A program made the translations under genes and the position numbers. From contig CM049318.1 of the NCBI GenBank assembly GCA_026874595.1, positions 43,378,456 to 43,442,455 on the forward strand: DNA of 64,000 nt, in the 5' to 3' direction. The DNA is from Sipunculus nudus (taxonomy: Eukaryota > Annelida > Sipuncula > Golfingiida > Sipunculidae). How positions within the stretch are numbered: position 1 is the stretch's first letter; the number at the start of each line of letters is the position of its first letter. Below are positions 48,431 through 60,420 of this stretch, in pieces. The notes below the pieces were generated by a model that had not been told where the DNA came from, did no database searches, and was given only the letters and a program-made list of their open reading frames with translations.

Positions 48431-49239
48431 ACTCATTTTATTATATGATATCGGTTAAAAATGGTTTTCCAGTGCCAGCACATGACACAGTATGGAGGTC
48501 ACGCAGATCACGTGCGTGGTGTCTGTCAGACGCGTCAGTCAGTCGGACGGCGATCATTGGTCACAAGTTAAACCAATAAAAAAGGGGATAATACATGATC
48601 TTGGAAATGTTTAACGGAAGTTAAATCTGTAAACACACTGCACTTGATTTCGTCACCAGGATTGATTGCCAACATTTGGTAATTTACTGATTTCTGATGA
48701 ATTTAGCGTAGGTGTCTGATTTTACTCTCGCAGCCGACATGTTACCAGGGCCCACGTAACAAGGCCACGTGAGTGAAAGTCAATCATTTTAATATTTTAC
48801 CAACAAGTCTGCGTTCGCGCCAGTTTGGATCTTGGTCACATGTTAGAACAACACTTGACGTTTTTCTCTTTCATTTAAGTACAAATATGATGGATGACAA
48901 TAAACATTTCACCCCCAAAACTTGCCCCAATTACGGGTATGTAAAATGGGCTTTAGCGCGCCCGGGCGGGCGCCTTTGAACTCCAGGCCCGTGACAAACC
49001 GCGCGCCCTGGCGGGCGTTATTGGAGTTTAAAGCCTTAAAACTGGGCTGCCAAATTTCAAACAATCCACTACCTAGCTCGTACTGCTGGAACATAGTTAG
49101 CCGTAATTTGCTACTGGCAATTTGCAGCAAGGCTGGAGACTGCAAGCACTAGTAGACTGAAACAAATTAAGAACATGTTATATAACAAGACCACTGCCTC
49201 AGACATATACCTAAAATGAGAGACTGACATATTAAATGT
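48431..49239. other. low-copy, CpG-rich stretch, no gene recognised
   Basis: Contains CCAAT/ATTGG words (48556, 48575), two CACGTG/CACGTGCG-like sites (48499, 48770) and a GC-rich block with direct repeats (separate entry). It could hold a promoter, but no exon is identifiable. Confidence 0.45.
48956..49017. repeat. direct repeat GCGCGCCCnGGCGGGCG
   Basis: Two 17-bp copies, 48956-48972 and 49001-49017, 45 bp apart and differing at one base, in otherwise AT-rich DNA. 'ctttgaactcc' and 'ggagtttaaag' flank them as an imperfect inverted pair. Confidence 0.85.
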
Positions 49240-49510
49240 GTCCTTCCACAGTGGGTGACTGGTATAGTGTATGTATTCTTCCCCACTCGGCTTCTTGGTA
49301 TAAAATATAAATTGTGCAACAGTAAGTAACTTGTGTCCTACCATAGTGGGCGACTGGAACAATATATTTATCCTGCCTCAGTTGGCCACTGGAATAATAT
49401 ATTTATACTTCCTCAGTGGGACAATGGTATAATATATTTATTCTGCCTAAGTGGGTGACTGGTATAATACATTTATACTGCCTCAGTGGGTTACTGGTAT
49501 TTACAGGTAA
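49240..49510 (+). repeat. 35-bp minisatellite, block 1
   Basis: Units of about 35 bp, 'ctgcctcagtgggtgactgg' followed by 'tataatatattta'. The same family occurs at 50376-50475, 53510-53645 and 55050-55345. Confidence 0.85.
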
Positions 49511-50292
49511 AAAATCGGAAAAATATATGAATAAATAACAGAGTTCTAAGTTGCAATCATTATTTATCAAGAGTGTTGCTCATATTGGGTCATAATATGC
49601 ATACACATATATTTTATCATTTTTAAATCACAAATGTTTAAACTGAATTTAAAAGAAAATAATGCCACAACATGGCATCTTCAAGATTATTCCTTGAATC
49701 ACAATTAAAAAGTTTTGTACATTGGAATTTTCAATATATGCTTAATTTTATTGACCTAAATAAAAGATTCAGGAAATTTGATAAATTTAACATCTTTTCA
49801 AATAAAGTATTCACACTGTTGATTGAATGAGAGACAAACAATATCATTGTGCTAATAAATCTCAGCTATAATTTATGATTTGAAGGGGGGAGTACAGGGC
49901 AGAGGGGAAGCTTTCTAGCAGTGGCCAGGTTGAGCCAAGGCAAGCTGCTTGGAGTTGGTTACATAACACAAGTGAAGGGTGCACTACTAGGTTGGCTTGA
50001 TGTAAACAACACTTGACCGGTGTATGAAAACTTGAATAAAAGCTACTCTTTTCAATCAATTCCTTTGAAAATTCAGATTTACAAAGATTAAATCATGATG
50101 TATATATGCTGTGGAAATTAAATCAACAGTACTAGTGCTAACAGGGAAAAACGTGCCGTTGCCAAAGTTGGACAAAATTTAAGGTATTGATTTTTTATTT
50201 ATGCTAATAAAAATTTTGCAATGGAATCTTGATTAAATAAAGTTATATCCCTGATAAAGTCTCCAGCTTCAGCAATTTTCATGTTAAGTGAC
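49511..50292 (+). mobile_element. F1 body fragment interrupting the minisatellite
   Basis: Matches 1520-1990 and 28780-29220 (the 'gggcagaggggaagc' block, then the 'acgtgcc' block). No F1 ends are preserved. Confidence 0.6.
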
Positions 50293-50308
50293 CTCAGTAG
50301 CCCACTTA

Positions 50309-50310
<2 letters not shown>

Positions 50311-50357
<47 letters not shown>

Positions 50358-50373
50358 TATATATATATATATC
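50311..50373. repeat. AT microsatellite
   Basis: About 30 AT dinucleotides with one interruption. Confidence 0.95.
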
Positions 50374-50375
50374 CT

Positions 50376-50475
50376 GCGTCAGTGAGTCCGTGGCCCAATG
50401 GAATAATATATTTATCCTACCTTAGTGGTCCACTGGAATAAAATACTTATACTGCCTCAGTGGGCCACTGCAATA
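50376..50475 (+). repeat. 35-bp minisatellite, block 2
   Basis: About three units of the 49240 family. Confidence 0.8.
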
Positions 50476-50779
50476 AGGCAAAAAAAAAATAAAAGGTATG
50501 GTTCTCAGGTACCGCTCGCGTCAATAATAAACCCCTGCATCAAATATTTTTATTTTGATTTTCATTAGAAACTTACCAATTTTGAGCTCCAGCTGCTCGG
50601 ACATTTCTTACAAGAGAAAAAAATCATACAATTTTGATAAAATTTTATTTGTTATGTAGAGCTTTAACTTGTTTAGCAAAATAAATGTTATTATCATGCT
50701 ATCACCCTTATAATTTGACATTTTTATCAAAAATAAAAAAAAAAAAAATAAAAAAAGTCTGCCTGCATTGATTTATGAA
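50476..50779. other. AT-rich filler
   Basis: A-runs and AT-rich sequence with no recognised element or gene. Confidence 0.6.
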
Positions 50780-53471
50780 ACAAGGCCTACAGGCCTAATG
50801 CGAACCTGTGAAATGAGATTACACCAGGTATAATGCTTCAATGCTGGACCATTACTTTTCAAGAACATGTGTAACATGTATATGAACAATGCAAGTACTA
50901 AACACTTAGAACAAGAAACAATTAAACAAACATCACTGCTGCAATTCTGGCATGGATGCACACAACACAAAAACTAGAATATGGGTTGTCAACAAGCGAC
51001 TACTTGTATCCGCCAAAATCAGAGTGGGAAAGGTGAAGTGAGGCATGGATTGAGTGGCAAGGGAAATTAGAGTGAGGTATGTTGCATAATGGCCTGGATG
51101 TCTACAGCCAAAATGTGTATGTAGGTTGCGCCACCTACCACACAATCCATAAAGCTGTCCCAGATGTATAAACATGCAAAATTTTAGGCAGATAAGTCAT
51201 AATATAACTGAGATATGAGTGATTTTAGCCCACGGCAGACAAACAGACGGATGTTGTGCAAAAATGGTGACAGGTGGCACCACCAATTTTGTGTATGATT
51301 AAGAGATATGTTAGATCTATACACATGCAAAAATTTAGGGGGATATGTCAAACCAGTCCTGATATATAAGCCTGAATGTCTGCAGCGTATACATAAATAT
51401 TGGTGGCGCCACCTGCCACAAAATCGAGAAAGCTATCAAAGATGTATAAACATGCAAAATTTTAGGCAGATAGGTCGCACAAATACTGAGCTATGAATGA
51501 CTTTAGCCCATGGCAAACAAACAGATGGACACTGTGCAAAAATGACGGCAGGTGGCGCCACCAATTTTGTGTATGATTAAGAGCTATGTGAGATCTATAA
51601 ACATGCAAAATTTTTGCCCAATCGGTCAAATGGTTCCTGAGATATGAGCTTGGATGTCTGCAGCGTTAATTTGAATGTAAGTGGCACCACCTGTCATAAA
51701 ATTAAGAAAGCTATCAAGGATGTATAAACCTGCAAAATTTCAGGAGGGTAAGTCAAACCACTGCTGAGATATGAGTGATTTTATCCCAAGGCAGATGAAT
51801 AGATGGAAGCTGTGCAAAAATGGTTGCAGGTGGCATCACCTGTTTTGCACATGATAAAGAGCTATGGGGGATCTATACACATGCAAAATTTTGGCCCAAC
51901 TGGTCAAACGGTATCCGAGATATGAGCTTGGATGTCTGCAGCTTTAACGTGAATGTAGGTGGCGCCACTGAGTGAATGCAGCTACTGTACTGGCAATCTG
52001 CCAATGGTAAACCAAGTGCTGCCATCTGAACACAAAAATGGTCCCTACTTGAAATAACTTTGAAATTTATTTTCCCAATACAAAATACTTTTCAGCTGAC
52101 TTTTTAGAAAAAAAAATCAGGAATATATGTAAAATTATTACGGATGCATACTGAATGCAAAATTAAAATACAGATGTATCTCACTGATGGCAAATTCTTG
52201 AATTAAGTTGAGTAGGGATACCAATAATTTATAATCAACGTACAGTTGTCTTTATATAGCCACAGAGAGCTGAATATCCATGATTGTAACATTGCCTGGT
52301 ATGATGAATAACTTAGATTATGATTCTAAATTTTTTAAAAGCTTTTAAAAAAACTTTATTGTCAATATTAACCAAAGATAACCTGAAATCTAAATGTCTA
52401 GGGGCATGATGTAATAGAATCTGATAAATTGGTGCCAGGCTAGATGTAACAGCATCACACAGCTAACATATAGGGTAAAATGACTCAATTCAATATCCAT
52501 AATTCAGCCAAAAATCATTCATGTGGAACCATTAATGACAATTATTATAAGAATTGTAGGAATTATTCTTGTAAAATATTTAACAAACTGGCTTCAGTGA
52601 CATCAGTTGAAAAACGTTTTTCGGGTTTATAACTCATATAGGACTATACAGCAAACTGGCCAAGTTCAGCTTCCCATAACTCGGCCAAAAAGCACTGTAC
52701 CAAAACCATTTAAACAAATTTGAATTATCAACATCTGAGGATAATTAATGTGTGAGATTAAAGAATTTGGCCCAGTGGTTTTTGAGAAGAAGATCTTTGT
52801 AGCCACTGAGCTAAAATGGGCTGTTATGGCATCCCATAACTTAGCCAAAAGTCACTGAAAAGAGACCATTTGAATAAACTTCAGAAAGCACTACCCTAGG
52901 ATCATTTCTGTGCGATATTAAACATTTTGGCCATATGGTTTCAGAGAAGAAGTTTTTTGTAGCCCGCAGTGTGATACAGGCACTGATGACCCTGTACAAA
53001 AAAGGCCGATACAGGTGGCGCCACCAATACCTCAATTTCAGATATGACCTATGTGACCAACATTGGAATAAAATTTGGTGATGATAGCTACAGCCGTTTC
53101 TGAGATTTAAATTTTAATATGGTTTTTTGCACAGTTAACAAAGTTCCACCTCCTGTAACTCGGCAAAAAATCTCTGAACTGCAACCATTTGAACAAACTT
53201 GAGAAAGATTGTTCCAGGGATCATTTCTGTGAAATATTGGACAATTTGGCTGGATAGTTTCTGAGAAGAAGATTTTAAAGCTTTTTTAGCTTTTTCCCTA
53301 TAAAATCTAAAGAAAATGCGGTTAGAAAAAATAAATAAACAAAAACCGATAGTTTTTTGGATGACTGATTATTTGCAAAAAAATTGGTGATGCTAGATCC
53401 TGCCGTTTTTGAGATAGCTATGGTTAACATACAGACGACGCACAACAGACATAAGCTCACAGGTTCGCTAA
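50780..53471 (+). mobile_element. F2 element with a nested F3
   Basis: Head ACAAGGCCTACAGGCC at 50780; end 'ataagctcacagg', TTCGCTAA at 53464-53471. From 51975 to the end it parallels 26780-28262. The F3 element at 50974-51970 sits inside. GGTGGCGCCACC is at 53014. No gene is seen. Confidence 0.7.
50974..51970 (-). mobile_element. F3 element with 278-bp-type units, nested in F2
   Basis: CTAG at 50974, then an imperfect hairpin (GTTGTCA-acaag-CGACTAC). The units match the 17.5-19 kb array but are more diverged, with GGTGGCGCCACC at 51402 and 51551. The right end is lost, ending abruptly at about 51970 in F2 sequence. Confidence 0.6.
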
Positions 53472-53509
53472 AAAAGTACCTGAGTACCAAACCTTATTTT
53501 TTTTGGCCT

Positions 53510-53645
53510 AATATATTTATCCTGCCTCAATCACCCACTAGAAACATATATTTATTCTGCCCCAGTGACTGGTAGGATATATTTATACTGCTTCAGTGGG
53601 TGACTGGTATAATATATTTATACTGCCTCAGTGGGTGACTGGTAT
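53510..53645 (+). repeat. 35-bp minisatellite, block 3
   Basis: Nearly four units of the 49240 family. The last is cut by the F3 head at 53649. Confidence 0.85.
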
Positions 53646-53648
53646 AAA

Positions 53649-55030
53649 CTAGAATATGGGTAGTCGACAAGCGACTACGTGTATCCGCCAAAATCAGAGT
53701 GGAACGTGTGAAGTGAGGCATGGATTTGATTGGCAAGGGGCAATGCAGTGAGGTCTGTTGCATATTAGTATGGATGTCTGCAGCCGAAATGTGTATGTAG
53801 GTCACGCCATGTACCACAAAATCCGGGGGTGGGGGGGGGGGGGGGGATGGGGCTGTCCAAGTTGTATACATATGCAAAAATGTAGGCAGATAAGTCAAAC
53901 GACTACATGTATATGAGTGATTTTATCCAACAGCAGACAAACAGAAGTTCTTGTGCAAAAATGACGGCAGGTGGCGCCACCAATTTTGTATATGATTAAG
54001 AGCTATGTGAGATCTATACACATGCAAAATTTCAGGGGGATATGTCCAACCAGTCTTGAGATATAAGCCTGAATGTCTGCAGCATTAAAATAAATGTAGA
54101 TGGCGCCACCTGCAAAAAAAATTGAGAAAGCTTTCTAAGATGTATAAAGACGCATAATTTTAGGCAGATAAGTCAAACCACTCCAGTGGCCCCTCCAGTT
54201 ATGTGTATGATAAAGAGCTATGTGAGATCTATACACTTGCAAAATGTTGGCCTAATCGGTCAAACGGTTCCCAAGATATGAGCTTGGATGTCTGCAGCGT
54301 AAACTAGAATGTAGGTGGTGCCACCTGTCATAAAACCAAGAAAGCTGTCCAGGATGTATAAACCTGCAAAATTTTAGGCAAATATGTAAAAAACAGCCAA
54401 GATGAGTGATTTTATCCTATGGCAGAAAAACAGAGGGACGCTGTGCAAAAATGGTTGCAGGTAGCACCACCAGTTTGCAAATGATAAAGAGCTATGCGAG
54501 ATCTATACACATGCAAATTTTCAGGAAAATACATCAAACCAGTCCGGAGATATAAGCATGGATGTCTGAAGCGTGGACGTGAATGTAGGTGGCACTACCT
54601 GTCATAAAATCAAGAAAGCTATCCAGGATGTATACGCATGCTGAATTTCAGGTGAATTGGTCAAATCACTGCAGAGATATGAGTGATTTTAACCAAAGGC
54701 AGATGAACAGATGGACACTGTGCAAACATGGTTGCAGGTGGCGCCACCATTTTCTGTTGTATGTTATAAAGCTATCAGAGGGCTACAATTGTACCAAATT
54801 TTTTTCCTGATCCGTCAAACAGTTCCCGGGATATGTGAGTGTATGTGTGGAAACAGACGCACAAATAGACGCTGGGCAGGAAGGAAAGGTCAGAGGTCAA
54901 CGCCAATTGGTTAGGCACCAGTTCAAAAGTGACCCGACAATTAGTGCAGTTTCGGAAAAATCAGTCCAGTAGTCTCTGAGGAGTACTCCGGAAACGAACG
55001 CAGTGGCGGCGGCGTAACCTGGTCAAAAAC
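53649..55030 (-). mobile_element. complete F3 element
   Basis: Head CTAG (53649) with the perfect hairpin GTAGTCG-acaag-CGACTAC (53660-53678); right end 'ggaaacgaacgcagtgg', a CGG-rich block and GTCAAAAAC (to about 55030). It is embedded in the 35-bp minisatellite, which resumes at about 55050. The interior holds about four diverged 278-bp units (GGTGGCGCCACC at 53970 and 54737) and a G-run at 53824-53847. On the minus strand it ends hairpin-CTAG followed by T. No protein is encoded. Confidence 0.65.
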
Positions 55031-55049
55031 ACAGTGTCCGTAAAACTTC

Positions 55050-55215
55050 ATTTTGGCTGCCTCAGTTGGTCACTGGAATAATATATTTATACTGCCTCAC
55101 TGGGTGACTTGATAATATATTTATACTGCCTCAGTGGGTGACTTGTATAATATATTTATACTGCTTCATTGGGTGACTTGTATAATATTTTTATACTGCC
55201 TCAGTTGGTGACTGG

Positions 55216-55279
<64 letters not shown>

Positions 55280-55345
55280 TGCCTCAGTGGGCCACTGGAA
55301 TAATATATGTATCCTGCCTCAGTGGGATTCAGTAATATTTGTATC
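55050..55345 (+). repeat. 35-bp minisatellite, block 4, with AT tract
   Basis: Units start near 55092, 55126, 55161 and 55196 (34-35 bp steps). An AT microsatellite at 55220-55277 interrupts the array. Confidence 0.9.
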
Positions 55346-55379
55346 CTGCCTCAGTGGGAGAATTCAGTAATATATGTAT

Positions 55380-55990
55380 CCTGTTGAACTGCATGACCAT
55401 TATGGTACATTTGATGAAATTTACATTTCTCATGCAGCAGTTATACACTGCACTGGTCCTAGGTCTCCATTTGTTTTTAACTGCTGGTTTGTATAGCAAG
55501 ATTGTTTTAGGTTATACTACCAGGATGGGCACAGAGCAAAGAATTATGATCAGACCAATGAGAGTGTGGAATTGGATTGTGCATCTTGCTCTAAATTGTG
55601 GAAACTGCATGTGACACACTTCTCAGTGGCCTGATTCGGCGAGACACCAGCTCTCATTGGTCCAATTCTTGGCCTTGTTCCAGGGCCATTGAAATCAGAC
55701 CAACAAGGGCATGTGAGGCATGTTTGAAATTTGGAGCTGGATGCACAATGTGATACCACCATCTTATTGGTCTGATTATGATACTTTTCTGTGGCCATCT
55801 TGATGTTCAGAACCTTGCTATATAAACCATGGGTTATAAACAAAAGGAGACTTGGGGAAAGCTGCTAGGTATAACTGCTGCAAGGAGCATAAAATACATT
55901 TTGATGCAATGATGTAATTAGGTATTCATTTAGGTGTGTACTTATGATATGTAAAGTGTTGTATCACTAACAGGGTTCATACTCTTCCAG
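55380..55990. other. low-copy sequence with promoter-like cluster
   Basis: No F1-F3 sequence. ORFs of 91-97 codons (55339-55614 plus, 55550-55843 minus) overlap and neither is recognisable. Confidence 0.5.
55555..55826 (+). promoter_or_regulatory. candidate promoter: four CCAAT motifs and a TATA box
   Basis: CCAAT at 55555 and 55662, ATTGG at 55656 and 55766, then TATATAAA at 55819-55826. Several boxes sit in the longer word 'atnatnagaccaatgag' or its inverse. If active, transcription would start near 55850 to the right. No following ORF is visible, so this may be chance or a decayed promoter. Confidence 0.35.
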
Positions 55991-56360
55991 AAAATCAAAT
56001 TTTCAGGACTTTTTCATGACTTTTTCAGGACCTGTGACAAAAAAAATTGTGACCTTTTCCTCGTCACTACGACATGGGAATGTAATACTTAGGAAACTGC
56101 CAATGCAGATCATCCTTGATCATTTAGATATGAGGAATATTGCCTAAAGAAAACATATTTAGTTAAATATATTAAAGAGTCATTATTTAAAAAATGTTGA
56201 TTTTTTCCCCCTCACATGTTAAAAAATATTTGCATAGGCTTCATGTTTAGGATATCAAACCATTAAAATGAACACATGGGATGATTAAGTAAAAACAATC
56301 TGGTTTAACAGTTCAGTCTTGCAAAGTTTTTTTTTTATAATTTTAAGATTCATCAGTGTT
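55975..56360. repeat. 'aggactttttcatgac' repeat and AT-rich sequence
   Basis: Opens 'cagggttcatactcttcc' and 'ttttcatgactttttcagg', a motif pattern that appears inverted at about 62430-62530. The remainder is AT-rich without a gene. Confidence 0.45.
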
Positions 56361-58848
56361 TTTAGCTCAGCTGACTATAAGTCTCCGAGCTATAGTCATG
56401 GTCCAATGTCTGTCCGTCCGTAGATGTGGCACGTTTTGAAACCGCAAGTCCTAGGAATCAAAAATTCGGCATAGTGTTAGATGTCCCCAAGATCTCCTAC
56501 CAAGCCGAAAACTGGGTCTTTGCAACTTTGTTCCTTTGAGAAATTAAGGAAAAACCTCAATTTTTTATTAAAAACCTATTTTCACACTTCAAGGCTGGCT
56601 TATATCAAAACCACTCATCTGTTTTTCCTCATATTTACCATAAATATTCCTTTATATAGTTCCTATGTACATGCCTGAAATTATGTCTGTATTATATAAT
56701 TTAAGAAAGTTATGGGCCAGAACATAATGCATTTTGTAAAAAATCAGGAAAGATATTTGATCACTTAACACAAAACTTGTTAAAGCTTTGGACATTTTTT
56801 CAAATAATATAACTTTAATTAATCAAAATTAAATTGTATACCCAAAATTAGATCAAAATCTTTTAAATTTTTCAAAATATTAACAAAAATAAAAAATTGG
56901 TACCTTAACTTTTGCCTAAATTTGACCATGGCACGTTTTTTTCCTGTAAGTACTGTGGATTTAATTTTCTCAGCATGTTTTTGTTAGCATTCTGTCTGTT
57001 AACACCAAAAATTTGAAACCCTAGCTTAAGCTCTCAGTTCCTAAAATTTGGCATACAATTAGATGTCTCCAAAATTCCCTACCATGCCAAGAATTTGGTC
57101 ACTAGGACTTAATACCTTTGAGATATTAATGAAAAACTTCATTTTTCAATTAAAAACCCATTGTTACACTTCAATACTGCCTAATATCAAAACCACTGAT
57201 CTGACTTTAATCATATATAATATACATGTTTTTCTATACATTCTCTGTGCACATGCCAGAAATGATGTCAGTATTGCGTAAGTATTTTAAGTTATGGGCC
57301 CAAACATAATGCACTTTGTAAAAAATCAAGAAATATATTTACTCCCTTAACAAGGGACTTGCTGAAGCTAGAGATTTTTTGTCAGGGATGTAACATTATT
57401 TAATCAAGATACAATTGAATATCCAAAATTAGTTCTGAATTTTTAAAATTTTATAAGTTATTAGTATAAAAATAAAATTAGTACCTTAAATTTTGCCCAA
57501 CCTTGACCATTTCACTTTTGTTTCATGTGAGCTCTGTTTATATAATTTTCATATCATGCACACATAAGGATTTCAGCTTTTAAGTTAAGAAAGCTGAAAG
57601 AAATTGGCCAAAAATTGTAGCTTTTATTAATGTTTTTATGAGACCATGTCAGACCTTGGCTCTCTCCAGCCACTCTTGAGTCACCTGTATGTTGACCTTG
57701 TTGAACTTACAGCAAATTATGCACGCTTGAGGCGAGGCATATACTGGGGCAGCAAGGCAGCTTATGGCCAGCCACAGTTGATCCAGGTGTCCAACCCAAC
57801 TCATCTAGTAGTTTTAACCAACAACATAACAATAAACAAATTAATCAATTTTTATTGGTTTTTAATAACAAATTAAAGAAAAATAGAAAAGGAATTTGTT
57901 AGTTTATAATAATAGGGAATTAACTTGCAGTTACTGATGATATAAGAATCTTGTATCGATGGATATAATGTCACGTATTCCTAATAACACCATGCAGTCA
58001 CCTGTGGCATTTTTCAGTTCAATTTTAATAATAAAAAAGTAAATCATTTTATTCATTACTAACCATTAGGGATCATATGAAGGAAATTAATAATAGACAA
58101 AGATGCAGTTGATAATATTAATCTAGATTCCTACTGTGTCTAGTGTGTACATTGATGTGAAATTAGTCCAAAATAAATATATCACATTTATTTTTTTTTA
58201 ATATGAATAAAAGCCATAAACCAGGTACTTATGATCATTATTTAAATGTGTGAATTTTGTACATTCTGGATTCTCAACACCATTGTTTGGTGAAAACTGA
58301 ATAAATACTTTGCAATTGTATTTAAATACAAATATGAATATGCACTCCATTATAAAATTTCTTGCATAAAGAATGGGAATTCAGGTAAAAATGAAAGTAT
58401 ATGGATACCAGTGCAAATACTTTCCAAATGTATTAGTGAATGCATTCATGAATATATTCTTTAATATTATTTTAATAATCATTTCAGTTATATTTCATTT
58501 TAAAAATCATACGATTCTCTTACTTTTTTTTATAAAAATTATATCTGGGACAATATTTGTAATTTTTTTAATAAATAGTTAAACTCTTATATTATATGTT
58601 CTGCTTATAAGTTATATGGCCATTCAAAATCTGTGTGACAATAGTACTCCATTTGTTAATAAAATAAATGAAATTGATTCTCTTCTCTGTCTCCAAAGGT
58701 ACTATCAAAATCATACATAAGCTTAACAACAACAACTCATAATACAGCTTATACTTATTACCACACAAAACCAGCATGTGCCTCATTTCTAAATCATATT
58801 TTTTTATCATATATAACAGCTGAGTGCCGTGACCCATAGGTCCCTTGT
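56361..58848 (-). mobile_element. complete F1 element, antisense, 2.5 kb
   Basis: On the minus strand: head ACAAG (58848-58844) with GACCTATGGGTC, the 'gaggcacatgctgg' block, the long A-rich body, the GGAC tail and the terminal hairpin (56392-56363). It is the longest complete F1 copy. The segment 57600-58790 is nearly the reverse complement of 2423-3480. The ORFs in it (57646-57876 and others) are by-products. Confidence 0.75.
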
Positions 58849-60420
58849 TTTAATATTGAGTGAAATATAACACTGTCAATTAATTTACTTTCAAACACAG
58901 AGATGCATCAACCCAAGAGTAACCTACAATCAGAACATGGTATCAGAAGACAAACACTGTTGAATTGGGGTAAGCAAGAACTGCACCATTTACGTCAATG
59001 TTTCACCGTTTCAAACCCACGTATGCCTAATATACTACTTATTTGAATACTACAAAAGTGTAAGAAATGAAGATAGTTTCAGTTGTTTAATTACTATCTA
59101 TTTACTTATTATGTTTAGACCGTTTCACATACACGTGCCAATTAAACTACTACATCTGAAAACATCATGTAGAGGTGTAAGCAATAAAATTTATTTCAAT
59201 TGCTTAATTTTTTACTTATTCCTTTGATATACTGTATTACTATTTTAAATTAATCAATGTAAAGTCATTAGTTTGATATTTTGAAAAAAAAAGAAAGATC
59301 TTGATTAAGGTAGTTAATTTAACTTTCTTAAAGATATCCAGTGGCATTAGCAACTAATAGGATGATTGTGAACCTATCATTTTAAACTGAGCACACGTCG
59401 GCATAAAATTCCCATTTTATCGCTCACATAACACTTCTAATTACCAGTGAAATATTTTGAATTATCATGTCCCTATCTTCATAACCATGGAATATAATAT
59501 GTTTTCTTTTATTGTTTCAAAAAAACACAATAAAACTACATTTATATAAGTGTTTGGCCAGTTGCTAAGCGTTCATGTCCTGTGATAATATACCTTAACG
59601 TAAGCTAGAGGCATGGTTGCGCCGATGCGCACATCTACACGTTGTGTGCAGGACATGACGTTGAAATAATGCAAGTTGTAAGAAAATTTTCCGAAAGATA
59701 TTAGGGATGTTGCAGTTAATTTTAAACACCGCGCAAATTTCATTTTGTTATATATACATATCATTTAGAAGCATGCAACAATTTTTGCACAAGAAAACAA
59801 CAAAGTTACCGGGGAGTAATAAGGCGGGAAAACTTTGGCACCCTTGGTTTCGTTTACTCATTCCATCGAAGAATACCGTGGCTCTTTTTCTGCTACATCT
59901 GTCTGGACAATTTCTTTGCCAATCCTCCAATTTTTACTTTTAAACCTTAAATGTTTTAGCTCTATTTTTTTTTTTGCGATTTATTGATCAGACTTGTTTA
60001 TGTATTCATAACGTCCTGTCAGTTCTACTGATAGAAGTACGGGCCAAATCAGTGAATACAGGTGTTGGCAGCAACGGTTTCCCGCCAAACCATTGGAATG
60101 TACAGGGTAATGAATATCACATGTGCATGCATGTACCTTTTTGGCATTTTGGAGACTTTCTTACAAGTATATATATTATTAATCCTTTGTATAGTAATGA
60201 ATTAAAGAGATACACGAGTGCTTGAAGTATGGGAACTGTAAATTCACGATGCGATACAAGGCCCGAGAGGGCAGGGAATTGGCATTAAAACTCGGTAGAC
60301 TCCCACAAAATGGGAGCGTTGGAATTTCTTACTGGAAAACAATAATGCCATCGTTATGACTATAAAAGCAACATTCTGTTAATTAAACCTTTCTGCATAT
60401 TCTACTTTTCTTTCATTTAA
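58849..60420. other. low-copy sequence, no gene recognised
   Basis: AT-rich without visible repeats of the window's families. ORFs at 59707-59943 and 59974-60225 show no domain features I recognise. Confidence 0.55.

Noticed and set aside
3161-57876. A 65-77 codon ORF ('SLQPLLSHLYVDLV') preserved in three F1 copies (3161-3394 minus, 22323-22520 plus, 57646-57876 plus)
   Set aside because: The DNA is conserved throughout these copies, both strands are open there, and the peptide has no known features. A synonymous/non-synonymous test over many copies would be needed to revive it.
59707-60225. ORFs in the low-copy 59.7-60.2 kb stretch as exons
   Set aside because: No conserved motif and no convincing splice sites; one minus-strand ORF starts only at a TTG.
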